Shown in pieces: positions 1-13,000 of a stretch of 64,000 nt of DNA. The stretch's first letter is position 1. Each line of letters begins with the position of its first letter. Both the position numbers and the translations under genes were made by a program. Below the pieces are notes generated by a model. It searched no databases and was not told where the DNA came from. It saw only the letters and a list, made by a program, of their open reading frames with translations. Source of the stretch: Siphonodentalium dalli (lineage: Eukaryota; Mollusca; Scaphopoda; Gadilida; Siphonodentaliidae); NCBI GenBank assembly GCA_032622095.1, contig CP136063.1, positions 216,275,982 to 216,339,981 on the forward strand, written 5' to 3'.

Positions 1-118
1 TTAATTTCAAATTTGGACTCAGTCATGCCGATGTATGAAGTTGACACTGTGATATATCCGTGATACAACCACAAGCCCCATAGGGAAAAAAGCAGATATT
101 CCAATATATACTATACCA

Positions 119-830
119 GTGACAGGCCCCTGTGGAAAAACAGATATACCAATATATACTACACCAGTGATAAGGTTCACAAGTCCGATTTTGGGACAAA
201 ACACACCATCTATCATATTGCTCACAGATTCTCAAAATCGTTCAAATCAGTCCCAATATATTTCAGTTTGTCTCATTGGCCATGACATTTCCTTTATTTT
301 GGTGTATAATTCCGTAATATCAAACAAAGGGAAGTCGAGACATAGTACCGAAAACTTGCAATATCTACTGGAAATTTGTGAGCCTAATATCTTCAATAAT
401 TAAAAAAAAATAGTAGGGCATACATTTTTCTTTCGTTTGATATATAACTTGACGAAGTTTAAGAGGAATTCACAAGGTCGGCAATTGCGATCGTAATAAT
501 TGAATTGGTATTCGTGTATAATCACCACTTACCGCACAGGGAGACAGACGACCGATTTTCGTCGGTAGGTTATGCTAGATTTCGATACGATATCTCTACT
601 CGACTTCCCTTCGTTTGCTACTATCGAATTATACACCAAAAGAAAGGAAATTTCATGGCCAATAAGACACAATGAAATATATTGTGACTGAGAAGACATA
701 TTTTGAGAATCTATGATGAATATGATAGATGGTGTGTTTTTTTCCTTCAAAATCTGACTTGTGTACCTTGTCACTGTTATAGTATATACTGATATCTGGT
801 ATTTTCTCCCAGGGGCCTGTGGATACAACC
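119..830. repeat. Foldback element with ~240-base arms
   Basis: About 119-345 and 600-830 are inverted copies of each other (shared words include CACACCATCTATCAT and CTCAAAAT), with a unique centre. A third, partial copy of the same arm lies at 1262-1410. Upstream, 76-175 is an imperfect tandem pair of about 50-58 bases. No coding capacity. Confidence 0.75.
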
Positions 831-1714
831 TCGTATTCCCAATTCTCTCATAATCAAAAACAACACTCGTTGCAAACGAGCCGCACCGTTACCGAGTGTG
901 GATACAACCTCTTAATCTAACCACGGGTCACCAGAACAGAAATTTACCCCACCCCAATAATACTTAATCCCATAGAAAGCTATATATCTTCTTCGGGGCT
1001 ATCATTTTATAATTTTTTATAAAAGTCCACAAACTGGTACCCTCCAGCTCGGGCAAATACTCTGTTCTTATACAGACTCTGGCCTCAAAGACACTCTCAA
1101 CATTACGCATTATAGATACATTGTACATCATTAGAGGCGGAATTATTTACTGACCCACCCAAACCAATCATGCCACATGGCGGCTCCGTATATCTGTACT
1201 CGCACAAAATGGCTGGTTTTTGGAGTTAGGATATTTGCTTCCGGGTTTATGAAACTGAAAATATCAGTGTGACTAATAAGACAGATTTTGAGAATCTATG
1301 ATGAATATGATAGGTGGTGTGTTTTTTTCCAAAATCGGACTTGTGAACCTTGTCACTGTTATAGTATATACTGATATCTGGTATTTTCCCCGCAGGAGCC
1401 TGTGACACCTTTCTGTATGATTAAGTATTATGGGGGGGGGGGGGGGGGTGGGGTCATTTTGTTTCCTGGGGACATGTTGTTCTAACTGTTGAAAATTTCA
1501 ACCGCGATAAAAATTACCTCTATGTGATCGAGATTCGACCTTGGTACATTGAACGTCTAAAGTATGATATATAGAAATATAGAAATTTGTCTTCACGGTG
1601 AAACAATAAAGAGCGTCCAGTGTTATTCCATTATTGATATGATATGGATAAAGAGCGTTTGTCTCACTTCTTTGTGAAAAATAAAAAAAATATATCTGAT
1701 TTTTGTAAATTCCG
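831..1714. other. No gene seen; partial repeat copy and poly-G run
   Basis: It contains a partial arm copy (1262-1410) and a 17-base G run (1432-1448). Copies of a motif containing AAGAGCGT followed by a pyrimidine tract lie near 1600-1660 and recur near 42110, 46950 and 48030. No supported frame. Confidence 0.4.
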
Positions 1715-1950
1715 CTATAAACTGGGGACGAGTTGTAGATTCTATTATTACATGATCCAAAATCTCGACAAAACAAACTTAAATCAACAAATGAGACGCG
1801 AAACTAACTTCTGCTTTTGTTAGGCATGCGATAACGTTTCACGTAACTATGAGTTGTTTGGCCGCGTAAAGAAATAGTCCCAGATAAATAAGGACTCTTT
1901 GGCGTATTTAATGACGTATATTTAATGACATAACTTTTAAAATCTACATG
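1715..1950. repeat. Dispersed repeat, copy 1 (second copy 40088-40300)
   Basis: Shares with 40088-40300 the order GGACGAGTTG..., ATGATCCAAAA, GTAAAGAAATGG/AG and GACTCTTTG(G/A)CGTATTTAATG at roughly 80 percent identity by eye, same orientation. Class unknown. Confidence 0.6.
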
Positions 1951-2069
1951 CATTATAGTTTGTTGGAAAAATGATGGAAGCCATAGTATTTTGAGACGTA
2001 GCGTACAGAATGTAAACATATGACAACCCGGAATTCAAAGGTTACAATTTCCTGTTATTAAACGAACGT

Positions 2070-2546
2070 TTAAAGGTACTCAATCCGATAAAACTCCTCT
2101 CAATTACTATTTCAATGGCTTCGGGGGTCAAAAATATTTGATTCGAGTCGAGGAAGTCACCCATCAAAGCTCAGATTTGTTAGATATCGATTTTAGAAAT
2201 CTATTATTTTTCATTATCGGGAATACTATCTGGCCCAGAACTCAGTCAAAATTGCGTTAAAATTACCACTTGATTTTAGAGTTATCCATCCTTGTCTGTT
2301 TGAATAGATCTGGAGTACACATCCAGAGCAGATTACGGCAGTTATTAGTACTCATCTCGAGTTAATAACAAATTTCAAAAATCAATATCTAATAACTCTG
2401 AGCTTTGTTTGATGGGTTCCTCGACTCGAATCAAATATTATTTACCCCCAAAGCCAACGAAATAGTAATATAGGACCCTCTGATCGGATTGTTGTTGTTG
2501 GAATCTGTTGAGATGGGGACCCTCTGTTCGGATTGAGTACCTTTAA
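2070..2546. repeat. TTAA-flanked TIR element, copy 1
   Basis: Ends are TTAAAGGTACTCAATCCGA and the reverse complement TTCGGATTGAGTACCTTTAA, so about 16-base inverted repeats inside duplicated TTAA, the target of piggyBac-type transposases. The interior is also partly palindromic. A near full-length copy is at 39369-39856, a piece at about 31998-32135. Confidence 0.8.
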
Positions 2547-3178
2547 TATCACAATTTATAGAACGGGTTTATTGATTGGAATAAGGGTCGTGTAATAAAT
2601 AACTCTTTGTAATTCTCTATATTCATGTTAATTCGTGAGAATAAATCATCAACCAGGTGATACACACTTCGACACATATATATATGACTTGAAACATATT
2701 TTATTTGTATAATATACAAAAGGGATTGAGGCACAAGTTTTTACAACTTACGAAGCCCCTCTCCCGATACAATAATATTACATACATGTGATCAAGATGA
2801 CGGTATATAAACGTATTTACATGATGATCAGTTTAGAGATATATAATTTGTATTGCCTTCCAGAGGTTGTGTAGATTTGTGTTTAAAACAATGAGGCTGC
2901 ATTGTGAAAAAATAATAATAGTAGACAGTCATGAACTAGGTTTTAATTTTTGTAGCGCTCTGGAAGACAGTACCGACAATTGATAAGAACGTGCATGTTT
3001 GTGGGGGAGGTTGGTCCGTTTGTGAGATAACTGCCACATAAAAATTGAAATTTCTGAAGCACCTTTAAGTATATTCAGAAGTGATATACTTATGTATGTA
3101 CATACACCTAAATATACACATGTACACATATATGGATCCGTATGGACACACATATACATACATATAATATAAAATCTT
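2547..3178. other. No gene seen; likely 3' flank of the retrotransposon
   Basis: AT-rich DNA with an ATGTAC/ATAT-rich simple stretch at about 3080-3170 directly after the retrotransposon stop codon, possibly its 3' tail. No conserved frame. Confidence 0.4.
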
Positions 3179-5791
3179 TTAGGGGTCGAAACGTTTAGTC
3201 GCGGCAATATATTGCTGTGTGATGTCAAATAGTCTCATATTTTTTTGGGACGAGATATTAGGTATTCCACACATGAGTTCTGCAATGTTGCTTATTATGA
3301 GATTTTCACGGGTTAGTTTCTCAGATAATTCTGAGCGCTCTCTTTGGTACAATGGGCACATGAAGAAATAATGATATGCGTCTTCATACCGGTTTCCACA
3401 CGAACATGCGGGGCTGTCAGCGATATAGTTGTTGAACATATCAGATCGGAGTTCACTACACAAGTTACGTAGGCGACAGTGAAAAATATTGTATTTTCTA
3501 AGTCCAACGTAGAAATGTCGAGGGGGACTGGGCGTTGGATCTATATGTTGCAAGTTGGTTTTGAAGGTAGAAAATTGGTCAACGTCAGTGATTAATTTGG
3601 GAAGTTTGTTCCATTCCATGGCCATCTTTGGGAAAAATGACTGTTTGAAGTGTTCAGTATTGCAGTAATATGAATAAAATTTACTGGGGCGTCTCCAATT
3701 ATAGTCTGCAACTTCATGAGATCTGGGGGGAAGTATAGTGGATAGATATGTTGGTGCTAAATTGTTGACGATTTTATAGAGTGCCTGCAATTTATGTGTT
3801 TGGCGTCTTTTATTGAGTGAAGGCCATCCAACTTCCTGTAATACCGCATCACCCGAGGCAGAACGGGTGATACCGCTGACTATCCGGCCAGCATCGATAT
3901 GAAGCCGGTCAAGCTTTTCTAACATATAGTTAGAGGCATTGTCCCAAACGGCATCTGAATAATCAAATAGTGGTAAAATGTATGTTTTGTAAATAATTTC
4001 GATGGTTTTCCTGTTTAGTTGATATTTGATGCGACGAAGTTGAGATAGGCGCGAGGCAATCTTTTTGACAGAGCCTTCGATGTGGGCGTTCCATTTGAGA
4101 TTTGATTGGAGTTCCAGACCTAAATGTTTATGCTTGTCCACAAAGTCGATTGAATTTCCCACGAATTTGAGGTTCGGATTCTCTGTAGATGGAGCAACCA
4201 ATGAGAAGGACATTCCAACTGTTTTAATTGGATTAAAGCTGACCAGCCAGTTTTTGGACCACGCTGTAATTTTGTCTAAGTCGCTGTTCATAGTACCTTC
4301 AAGTAAATTAATATCAAAGTGGCTATTCGTGAGGCAAGTGTCATCAGCGTACATTCTCGTTACCGATTCAATACCATCGGCTAGATCATTTATATAGACA
4401 AGGAACAAGAAAGGTCCCAGGATAGATCCCTGGGGCACTCCTGCTGGGATGACCTCATATTTTGAAAATATGTCATTGACTAGGACTCTTTGCGTCCGGT
4501 TATCTAGGTAGTCTTCTATCCAATTTAAAGTCGTTCCTTTTAATCCATAAGCTTTCAATTTATGTATCAGTCCCCTGTGCCAAACCCTTTCAAAAGCTTT
4601 GGATATATCACAGAATATGGAACATGTAAATAGTCCTTTATCGAGGGTTTGGCACAAGTTGTGGTATAGGTCTAATAGTTGGTATGTTGTACTGTGACCT
4701 GGGAGAAAACCGGATTGATGGAAATACAAGAGCTCATTTACGATGAAAAACTTACTAATCTGTTTCAGAACAACTTTCTCAAAATTTTTAGATACACATG
4801 GTAAAAGGGATATTGGTCGATAATTTTTGGCGTCAGCTGGATCGTCTTTTTTGAAAATCGGGATCACGTTTGCGGATTTCCAGGAGTTTGGGAATTTCTC
4901 TGTATTGATAGATTTCCTGAATAGAAGGACCAGTGGGTGAGCTATCGATTTTGCTGTTTCGCGGAGCATTCTAACGCTAATCCCATCGTGCCCGTGGGCT
5001 TTGTTAAGTTTAAAAGATTTGATGGCTGTTTCAACCTCGGTTTCTGTGAAGATCAAGTCAGGCATGGTGTTTGCGGTGCGTTTCGGAAAATTAGGCAGGT
5101 TATTTTTAGCACCATTAATTGTAGAATTTGCAATGAAGCTGTCGTTTAAGATTTTGGCTTTTTCATTATCATCTATTGCATATGTCTTATTGTTAGCAGA
5201 GATAGTACCGGAGGAGCTGTATAGTGGGGGGATATTTTTTGTTCGTTTCTTGTTTAGTAGGTAATGCATTATTCGCCAAAAGTCTCGTGGGTTGGACGCT
5301 TCTCTTATTCGTTCTTCTAGGTTTTCTGCAAATTTAATTTTTGCGTGCTTCTTCATGTTATTGACTTTGTTTCTTATATTTTTGTATTTTCTCCAGATTT
5401 CAGGGTTTTCATTTTTCATGGCTTTTTTCCTAACTCTGTCACGTTTTCGTATCTCAAAACGGATGTCCGAGTTGAACCAGATTTTATCAGAAGTTCTTAC
5501 TGTAATGTACGACTGTGGAATTGTTTTCGCCATTATGGACAGAAATTCTAATTGAAAGTTATTGGCAGCTGTGTTCACATCCGATGCATGTGTTATGAGG
5601 TCATCCCAGTTGACATTAGCAAGTAGGTTATTTGCATGGGAAAAGTTAGCTTTTCTGTAGTTCCACACTTGTCTTAGAAATGACGCTGCGGTCGTGTTTT
5701 CAAATGTTATTGTAGCATATACACCTAAGTGGTCTGAAACTCCGAGATCTAGGACATCGGCATCTATTACACATATATATATGCAATGCAT
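3179..5791 (-). CDS. Non-LTR retrotransposon ORF2 (reverse transcriptase), 5'-truncated
   Basis: An 870-codon open frame for the pol protein of an APE-type non-LTR retrotransposon of the jockey/CR1 sort, which copies its RNA into nicked genomic DNA. Residues 19-21 (SDH) are the last catalytic motif of the APE endonuclease, so nearly all of that domain is missing and the first Met belongs to flanking DNA. The RT domain is complete in appearance: GHDGIS (267-272), PIFKKDD (311-317), NYRPISLLP (323-331), DISKAFERVWH (395-405), PAGVPQGSILGP (449-460), and YADD active site (481-484). A Cys/His-containing end (CSCG...H...C...R, near 810) is common in this group. It lies on the opposite strand to the protease gene and upstream of its first visible exon. 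There is no frameshift or stop, which points to recent insertion. It cannot move by itself because the endonuclease is missing. Confidence 0.93.
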   Translation of the reverse strand: MHCIYICVIDADVLDLGVSDHLGVYATITFENTTAASFLRQVWNYRKANFSHANNLLANVNWDDLITHASDVNTAANNFQLEFLSIMAKTIPQSYITVRTSDKIWFNSDIRFEIRKRDRVRKKAMKNENPEIWRKYKNIRNKVNNMKKHAKIKFAENLEERIREASNPRDFWRIMHYLLNKKRTKNIPPLYSSSGTISANNKTYAIDDNEKAKILNDSFIANSTINGAKNNLPNFPKRTANTMPDLIFTETEVETAIKSFKLNKAHGHDGISVRMLRETAKSIAHPLVLLFRKSINTEKFPNSWKSANVIPIFKKDDPADAKNYRPISLLPCVSKNFEKVVLKQISKFFIVNELLYFHQSGFLPGHSTTYQLLDLYHNLCQTLDKGLFTCSIFCDISKAFERVWHRGLIHKLKAYGLKGTTLNWIEDYLDNRTQRVLVNDIFSKYEVIPAGVPQGSILGPFLFLVYINDLADGIESVTRMYADDTCLTNSHFDINLLEGTMNSDLDKITAWSKNWLVSFNPIKTVGMSFSLVAPSTENPNLKFVGNSIDFVDKHKHLGLELQSNLKWNAHIEGSVKKIASRLSQLRRIKYQLNRKTIEIIYKTYILPLFDYSDAVWDNASNYMLEKLDRLHIDAGRIVSGITRSASGDAVLQEVGWPSLNKRRQTHKLQALYKIVNNLAPTYLSTILPPRSHEVADYNWRRPSKFYSYYCNTEHFKQSFFPKMAMEWNKLPKLITDVDQFSTFKTNLQHIDPTPSPPRHFYVGLRKYNIFHCRLRNLCSELRSDMFNNYIADSPACSCGNRYEDAYHYFFMCPLYQRERSELSEKLTRENLIISNIAELMCGIPNISSQKNMRLFDITQQYIAATKRFDP

Positions 5792-6929
5792 ATGTCAAAT
5801 ACAAATACTTTTATTTCTCATCACCATTTTACAACGGTATTTCAAGAAAAGTACAGTATGGTTATACACTGGCTGCCCTTCCCAATAATAACAAAACATA
5901 TATAAACATGAAATGGCAACCTTAAATAGTGTTATACAAAAAGAGCGAATGTATAGTTCATGTCACCTGCCAGGGGTGGGGCTGGGGCTACCAGTGTATA
6001 CACAATAAATTTACGCATACGTCAAACGGGCACGCACTGCTACAAGTTAATCTAAATAATTTATCACCACAGAAGGAAAAAGGGTCATTTTTCTTTGGCG
6101 TGGAACAATTGAGAGGGTTTCCGTGTTATTTATGACATGGTAAAAGTAATGTGCATTTATGTGTGGACGATTCGCAACAGTTCATAAGTGTTTATGACTA
6201 CGGTAAGACTAATCATAGACTCATAGTACACGAGGTCAATGAAATAAGTGTTAGCAGATATATTTTACCAATAAATTCAATTTAATTACCCTTCATCATG
6301 CATGCTGGATATTACAGAGTATGTGGATAATTACAAAATAATACATATATAGTATATAGTGTGCGATGCATGGGGATTTTTGAATGATTATTCTGTGCAA
6401 AATAATACACAATATGTAGTGAAAATATTTAATTCAACAATTATTTAATTCAATAACTCAGCGACTAAGTCGGTCGTTTGCTCTATTTTTAATTCTAATT
6501 CACACTAATTGTTATATCTGCGCATACTTTTAGTACTAAATTGCCAATATTCAATCAACATTTTTGTTGTCAAATCATAATGTACTGAAATATCATTTGC
6601 GCAATGATGTTGGAAATTCATCCATGATATAACATTTAATGAGTAAAAATGGATGTACTTGGATGTATTATAACATATATAGACGGGCATGGTAAAACTA
6701 ATTAAAATATTTATATAGACGCTTGTCTCATAGGAACCGAAAGATCTTCCTAGTAATTAACATACGTGGAAACCTCATATATTAGCATTTCGTGTGTTTG
6801 TCGACCTATTATCTCAGAAACTTGGGGAAAAAATGAGAATTTACTATGTCAAATTTGAAGCCTGCAGAATATGAGTCGCTAAAATTTCTACACTTTGCGT
6901 AGAACATAATTAAGATGTTCTTTTTTCAG
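5792..6929. other. Upstream of first protease exon; no start exon found
   Basis: I looked here for a Met plus hydrophobic signal peptide ending in a phase-0 donor and found none. The sequence is AT-rich without an evident repeat. The true first exon is either further left or too short to see. Confidence 0.4.
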
Positions 6930-7043
6930 CTGAAATCCAGTGATATCGACGACGGTCAAACGGAGGAAGCTAAAGCAGAAGTGACTCGTGTGTTACAGAT
7001 CCTCCAAGAATCGGCAATACGGGAGCACGCGGAGGCAGACAAG
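6930..7043 (+). CDS. Astacin gene exon a: propeptide N-terminal part
   Basis: The exon follows the acceptor TTCTTTTTTCAG and ends at donor GTTTGG, a weak match to the donor consensus. It encodes 38 charged, probably helical residues (LKSSDIDDGQ... to ...REHAEADK) and both edges are phase 0, matching the next exon. No domain is recognised. Its place before the propeptide exon suggests the start of the propeptide. It is the least certain exon of the model because it has no family motif, but its open frame, splice sites and phase all fit. Confidence 0.68.
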
Positions 7044-10000
7044 GTTTGGTATTAAACCCGTATTTATTCTGGAAGGACACTCACCCGCTGGAAAATGTGT
7101 CAGGAAAATTTCCAGGCCATTCACTGCAAAGTCCGCACATGGCTATATATCGAACATTTTGAGAAGTGTTTATGGAAATACGGAGTGACTATTCGTGCCT
7201 TCCATTATTGTATATGTTGCAAGAACATCAAAATTGTGTTTTTTTTAAATATAGGCTGTCGACTGCTTAATGGTACACAATTCATTCTCATAATAACCAC
7301 GTAGTTACTTGAGGAAGTTGCGAAGAAATTGCTGTTCGACTGATCGATCATTTTCTTTGACAGACAACAGTGGATCAATTTAAAATTTTAAATAGTACTT
7401 TGTGAATTTATTTGTGATATATAGAGGGTAAACAACAGAACGGCCCTATGCCAATGCATTCTCTTATATATGCGAGTCGACCATAGGTCGCCTCGCATAT
7501 ATAAGAGAATGCATTGGCTTAACACATTAAAAATTATAAAATTGTTAAATAATGTAAGAAAAAATGGTAAAAAGTGTTAAAAAAAGTTTTTTTTTAGGCC
7601 AATGCATTCTCTTATATATGGGACTAAGGCTAACTATGATACCACCGCAACGCAATTAGGCCAAATTAATTAAGAATATTTGTATTCGATAAAAGACCAA
7701 CACCTGTTTAAATACCAGCAATGCCATTGATTTTGTTAACGATATCTTGTTTATATGATTTTGCTCTAATCGAAGCATTATTCAGTGTTGTAACATTTTC
7801 GCAAATGAAACACGAAGGAATTAAAAATATATTCACAACAAATATCATTTTATTCATTATTTTTTCACGATTCGAGAAATACAAAAGCGCGTCGGCGTGA
7901 ATACAGACATAGATTGGGAATTCTCAGTATTCGTGACTGAAATACTTCGTTCCAATCCAGCAGCCATCGAGGTATTCTAATAAAAAGTAGTCCGTCGGCA
8001 ATATGGTGAGTTTGTATAGACGAGTCTGCATGAGATAGGTGAGCCGATTCGGCAAGGGTGACGATTGAATCGCAGGTACATAGATACCCATAATGGCAGA
8101 TATATTTCAATTAAATTTAGAAAAATCCAATAAACAAATAAATACAAGCTTGTACAATATTGGCTGGTTCCACGCGTACCACAATCGCGATGGCATACTA
8201 TGTGTGCAGTGTTGCTATTGTGGAGTTTGGTGACAATTGCTTGACCATCATAGTTACTATGTCATAAATAGTTAGTTACGTCGCTCGTCGCCTTAATCGC
8301 ACAATGAATCTGACAAGCTCTACCAGCGTCGATATCGATCCTCTCATGCATTTAGAAATTTCTCTGCCTGAACACAGTATGACGTCTCGTCTCGCGCAAT
8401 GTTATATTACTCATGTCCACATACACGTTCACTTGGTAAGTTAATATAATATAATTATAATGAATAATCCTTCTCTGTAAAAATCATGACTTTTCTTACT
8501 AAGAACAAATAACCCGTGTAATTGTTCAACATATATAAGTGAACCAAACGTGCGACCAATTGCATGTTATTGTTTCGTCGCATTTATAAATCTTCGGAAT
8601 TGGCATGATCGAGTAAACCCCGAGCGATCACGGAACGATCTCATAAGGAAAATACTATATCGCTGCTTGATGAGTAGAGATCAACCTCCACGAGTCGTAA
8701 CACGGGTTATTGGGTCCAGGCAGACTCATTGGGCGAGTCAAGTGACGAGCGACATAACTATCTGTGGCATTTAAAAACAAGAAAACCAATGTCAGAAATG
8801 GTAACGCGCTCAAGATCATATATTATATACCCATGATTGTAATTATACAATATAAAATATATTGGTTTCACGAATGACCAACTCATAATTCCGTTAAAAC
8901 AACTAATCCTTCAAATTATTACAACAACTATATACGGCTTATCATTGAAGGTTTCTCATGCAACTCACCATAATTCCAAACTACACATTTTACCGGACTC
9001 GGCCTCCGGGTCACAGTTCGACTTTTAATCCGTCCCAAAAATTCCCATTTCTATAAATAAAACGCCCATGGCCCATGCATACCAAGAATCAGCGAAACAA
9101 TATACACGCGGAGCGCGAAATAAGGTAGATCACGGAGTAACGGCCGTATTGGATTCACCCATGCCCGTTCCGTGGTTGCAGAGATTCATCCAGCCCCTGT
9201 TCCGTGGTTTTAGTACTACAGGTCAAAGTTCTGGAGTAGCATTTCCATATATGGAGGTTTTGAATATTCATCACATCCATATATGGAAATGCTACTCCAG
9301 AACTTTGACATGTAGCAATAAAACCAAGAAACCGGGCCTGGTAGATCCAGTATGGCCGCGAGTTAGTGACAGGGCGTATCATGACAATTAATTGTTTTAA
9401 ACTCATCCGGGATTTGAAACTTCAAGTTCGAATGTTCTCAAGTCATTGCGGAAAAAATTGTCACCAAACACCTGTGAACGTTGACAAAGCAGAATGAATT
9501 TCTTGGTGCCCACCGTGTCAGGTGAGATCGACACCATATTTGTCTAGGTCCCAGATCCCATCACGCTTGTTAAGATATCTCTTTAAAAAAATCTGATTTG
9601 TGACCAGGTTTTATGGGAATATTCCTTTTCATCTCACCACCAAGTAAGATAGTATATGTACCATGCAATCACCGTATTACACGATCAATAAAACGTGGCC
9701 TTATCAATAGATATTAATTGCCATTCCTTTCACTAAATTTGGGCAAATTAAAAACTATATTAGAAAATAGGGCAAATATGCATTGAGCGATGTCATCTAT
9801 ACTGTAGATCGCATTTACAGTATATACACGCGGTTTGTGTTTTATGCTCGTTTCACGCATATGTGATTACAGAGGAAGTTTAAATTATTTAAGTGACTAC
9901 TAATAATCTAACCTCAAATTATAGTATTTATAGTATTTGATTGCTTTTCACATTGCTCTTCACATTTCACATGCATGAATTAGTTAAAATAGACTGCATA

Positions 10001-13000
10001 AGTAGATATCGTAAGATATATAATACAAGTGTAACGCCTAACGTGGCATATGCCCCCCCCCCCCCCCACAAGACGCTCAGTTTAGAGAGTGGGCAATGTA
10101 TAGAATGTTATTTATTTTCTAAATCCAAGAAGTGGATATCCTTTCTCTTAAACTGGGCTATCAATACACCAAAGCACAACCAAATCCGATGATCCATGCC
10201 TAAGGTACAAGCTAAAATGTTCATACAGAGACAAAATTAAAAAATTCCCAAGTCAAACAAGGGCTGTAATTCTCGTAAAAATGAACGGACGAAACCTATA
10301 TTAAGTCGGTATCCTTTCCCACGAGTTGTCCTATCAACATACCAAAGCACAATACTGAATTAGAAGATCCTTGCCCAAGTTATAACTTGTAACTTACAAG
10401 CTGAATAGTTCTTTCGAAACTTTTAAAATTCACAAATTTCCAAGTCAGACAAGGGTCGGTGGTGCTGTTGGCTCCTCTGTTGATTTTTGATATATGTGTT
10501 GTCCATTTTAGACCATCTGTGATGTTTAGTCCAAGATATTCGCATTGTTTGGATGTCTGTAGTATTTGTTGGTCTAGTAGGTTAATAAATGTTTGTCTTG
10601 TCCTTGTACGTTATGGAACATTTACCGCCGTCAAATCTCATCCCCATGTTTTTGCCCGCTCTTCTAATGATGAAAGGTCCTGTTGTAGTTGGATGTGCTT
10701 TTGATGGATTGTTATTTGTCGGCAGAGTATACAGTCATCAGCAAGAGTCTTACTTTTGATTTAATTGCCATTAAAAGGTCGTTATTGTGACATAGAATAT
10801 GCCATAGTCCAGTACAGTGGGATATATACTACCGATTCCACTGCCTCGCTTTCGGACTATTAACCTTCCAGCACTACCGTCATGTGTAGTTTTTGTTAAA
10901 TAGCCAGTTGTGGATTGGCCCGGTGATGCTGTAGGTCTTCAGCCTATACCCTATATGCTTTGGTATGACATTGTGTTGAAGGCGTTTGAGGAATCGAGTA
11001 TTGCTATATCAGTGTGAGTCTCCGTCAAACTCCATGCAGGGTTTACCTTCCTTGATGACTCGGTAAGACCGCTGCTACCGGCGATATTTCACCCACATTT
11101 GGTGGACTTCCGCGATATTAAAATATATACTAAGCGAACAGAGCAACATGCTGCCCTTGTTAAGCACACAAAATATCGAAGAAAATTTGAATAAATTTTG
11201 GACCTTATGTTTGAAAAGTCCCACTAAACCCGAATAACTATATTTCGAAACGGTGTGATTCGGTTCTCCGATTATTTCATCAACACAAAAGTATAAACGC
11301 ACGTGTACGACATTGTCACAACTCGAACGGCAAATCGAACACAAGAGTTCTAATTTGCTGCAATTTTGTAGCTTGCGAAAATCGTCAACAAAACTACCGC
11401 TCTGATTTTTCCATTCTGTCATGTTTTAGTGTGGGAATTGTTCTCAAAGCACATAGAAAATTTGACTTTGGAGCGATCGGGTTTCGCCATTTTTGTTGGA
11501 AAATCCCATGCAAAATATAGAAACACGGACTAGTACCCAGCTGGTTAAAGAGTCAGCAAGGAAGCATGACTGGTGCGCTCTGGTAGAGATTGAGTCTCCG
11601 TGTCGAACGATGAGAGCAGGTCTTGTGTGGTATTTACGCATGCGTGGCCGGATCTGAAGCCGTGGTTCATGTAAATTTGTAAACTGCATTGCTCTAGGTG
11701 GTCACGGTTTACCTAATACTCACCCTCCAGTAGCACGTTCGTTGAATGTTTTACTTGGCAATACTACCTATCGAACTATTGAAATGAGACCGCCAGATAA
11801 AAGGAATCATAAAAAGGAATCACCTATAGAGGCTGAGTATTTACTATAGTCACGGGTATGTCTGCACATCAGGACATGCTCCAGTATTTTGCAGAAGATT
11901 GAAGACGGTATATAGTTACTTGGTTGGTGTATATCTCCCTTCTTGTGTTATAACTGGTGTTATATTTGCAGTTTGCTAGTCTTCTAGAATTGTGCCTATA
12001 TCTATGGATCTGTTGAATATGGCGGTTATTGGTTGGGCCAGTTCACGGTCAGTGTTTTGTCACTTTATTGTGAATATTATCTGGTCCTGATGGTTTGAGA
12101 TATTCCAGTGGTTACTTTGTGCCCTCTTCGTAATGTCCAGTGATTTTGATATATACTAAGATGGTTCTGCGGGAGAGATGGTAGGTCTCCTAAAAAGAGC
12201 GCCTCTGTGCATAATTACTGTAATTGGTTGTTCGATAATTCTGTGTTCTCTTTTTTGTTGTTTGTTAGTGATGTTCTGTATTGTTTTCTGGCATTCATAT
12301 AGCTTCAAAGGGACTTTTATGAGCTTTTGAGTAAGTTGTTGTCAAATTGGATAGCGCACTAATCATACTTAATTGAGGTGTAGAACGAATTTCAGATAAA
12401 GTTTCAGTAAGTAACCAAACCGATAACAAAATCCGCTCGAACGGGGCGTTCTTGTCGGTCTCGCAATGCCTCCCACGATCGTGTATAATGCTAAGCGTTC
12501 ATCTTGTCTGCGTCTAGACGACGATCCGATTTTCACGAAGAACACTATAAAACGTGGCATGTTAAACGTGAATCGGCGGGTGGATATCCTGAGGCGACAA
12601 CTGAACATCGTAAAACGGGATAATTCGTAAATTTACGATGGGATACATTTGATGATCATGTTTGGTTTAAACATATTTTAATAGTGATGATCATGTGAGA
12701 TGATGATCCGATCACATATACGCCTTGCACTCTATGTTCCGGTGCAGTAGTGTGTAAACACATTCCATAGTTTGCGAGAAGAATGCCAAATCGAAGTCAT
12801 CATATCAACTTAACGACTTTCGTAAATTCGAGTTATTACAATTATAGTCGTTCACTTTACACTGGTGTTATGTATCCTGGAGGTGTCAGTCCTGAAAATA
12901 CCTAGGCACTATTTTAATTGCAACTGTACAAACAATAACCAATAATAACCTTACAACCCAGAAATGTTATTTTACTATGATTTAGTTACCAGGGTGAACA

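Noticed and set aside
4065-5555. Plus-strand frames of 68-110 codons
   Set aside because: Shadows of the retrotransposon frame on the opposite strand.
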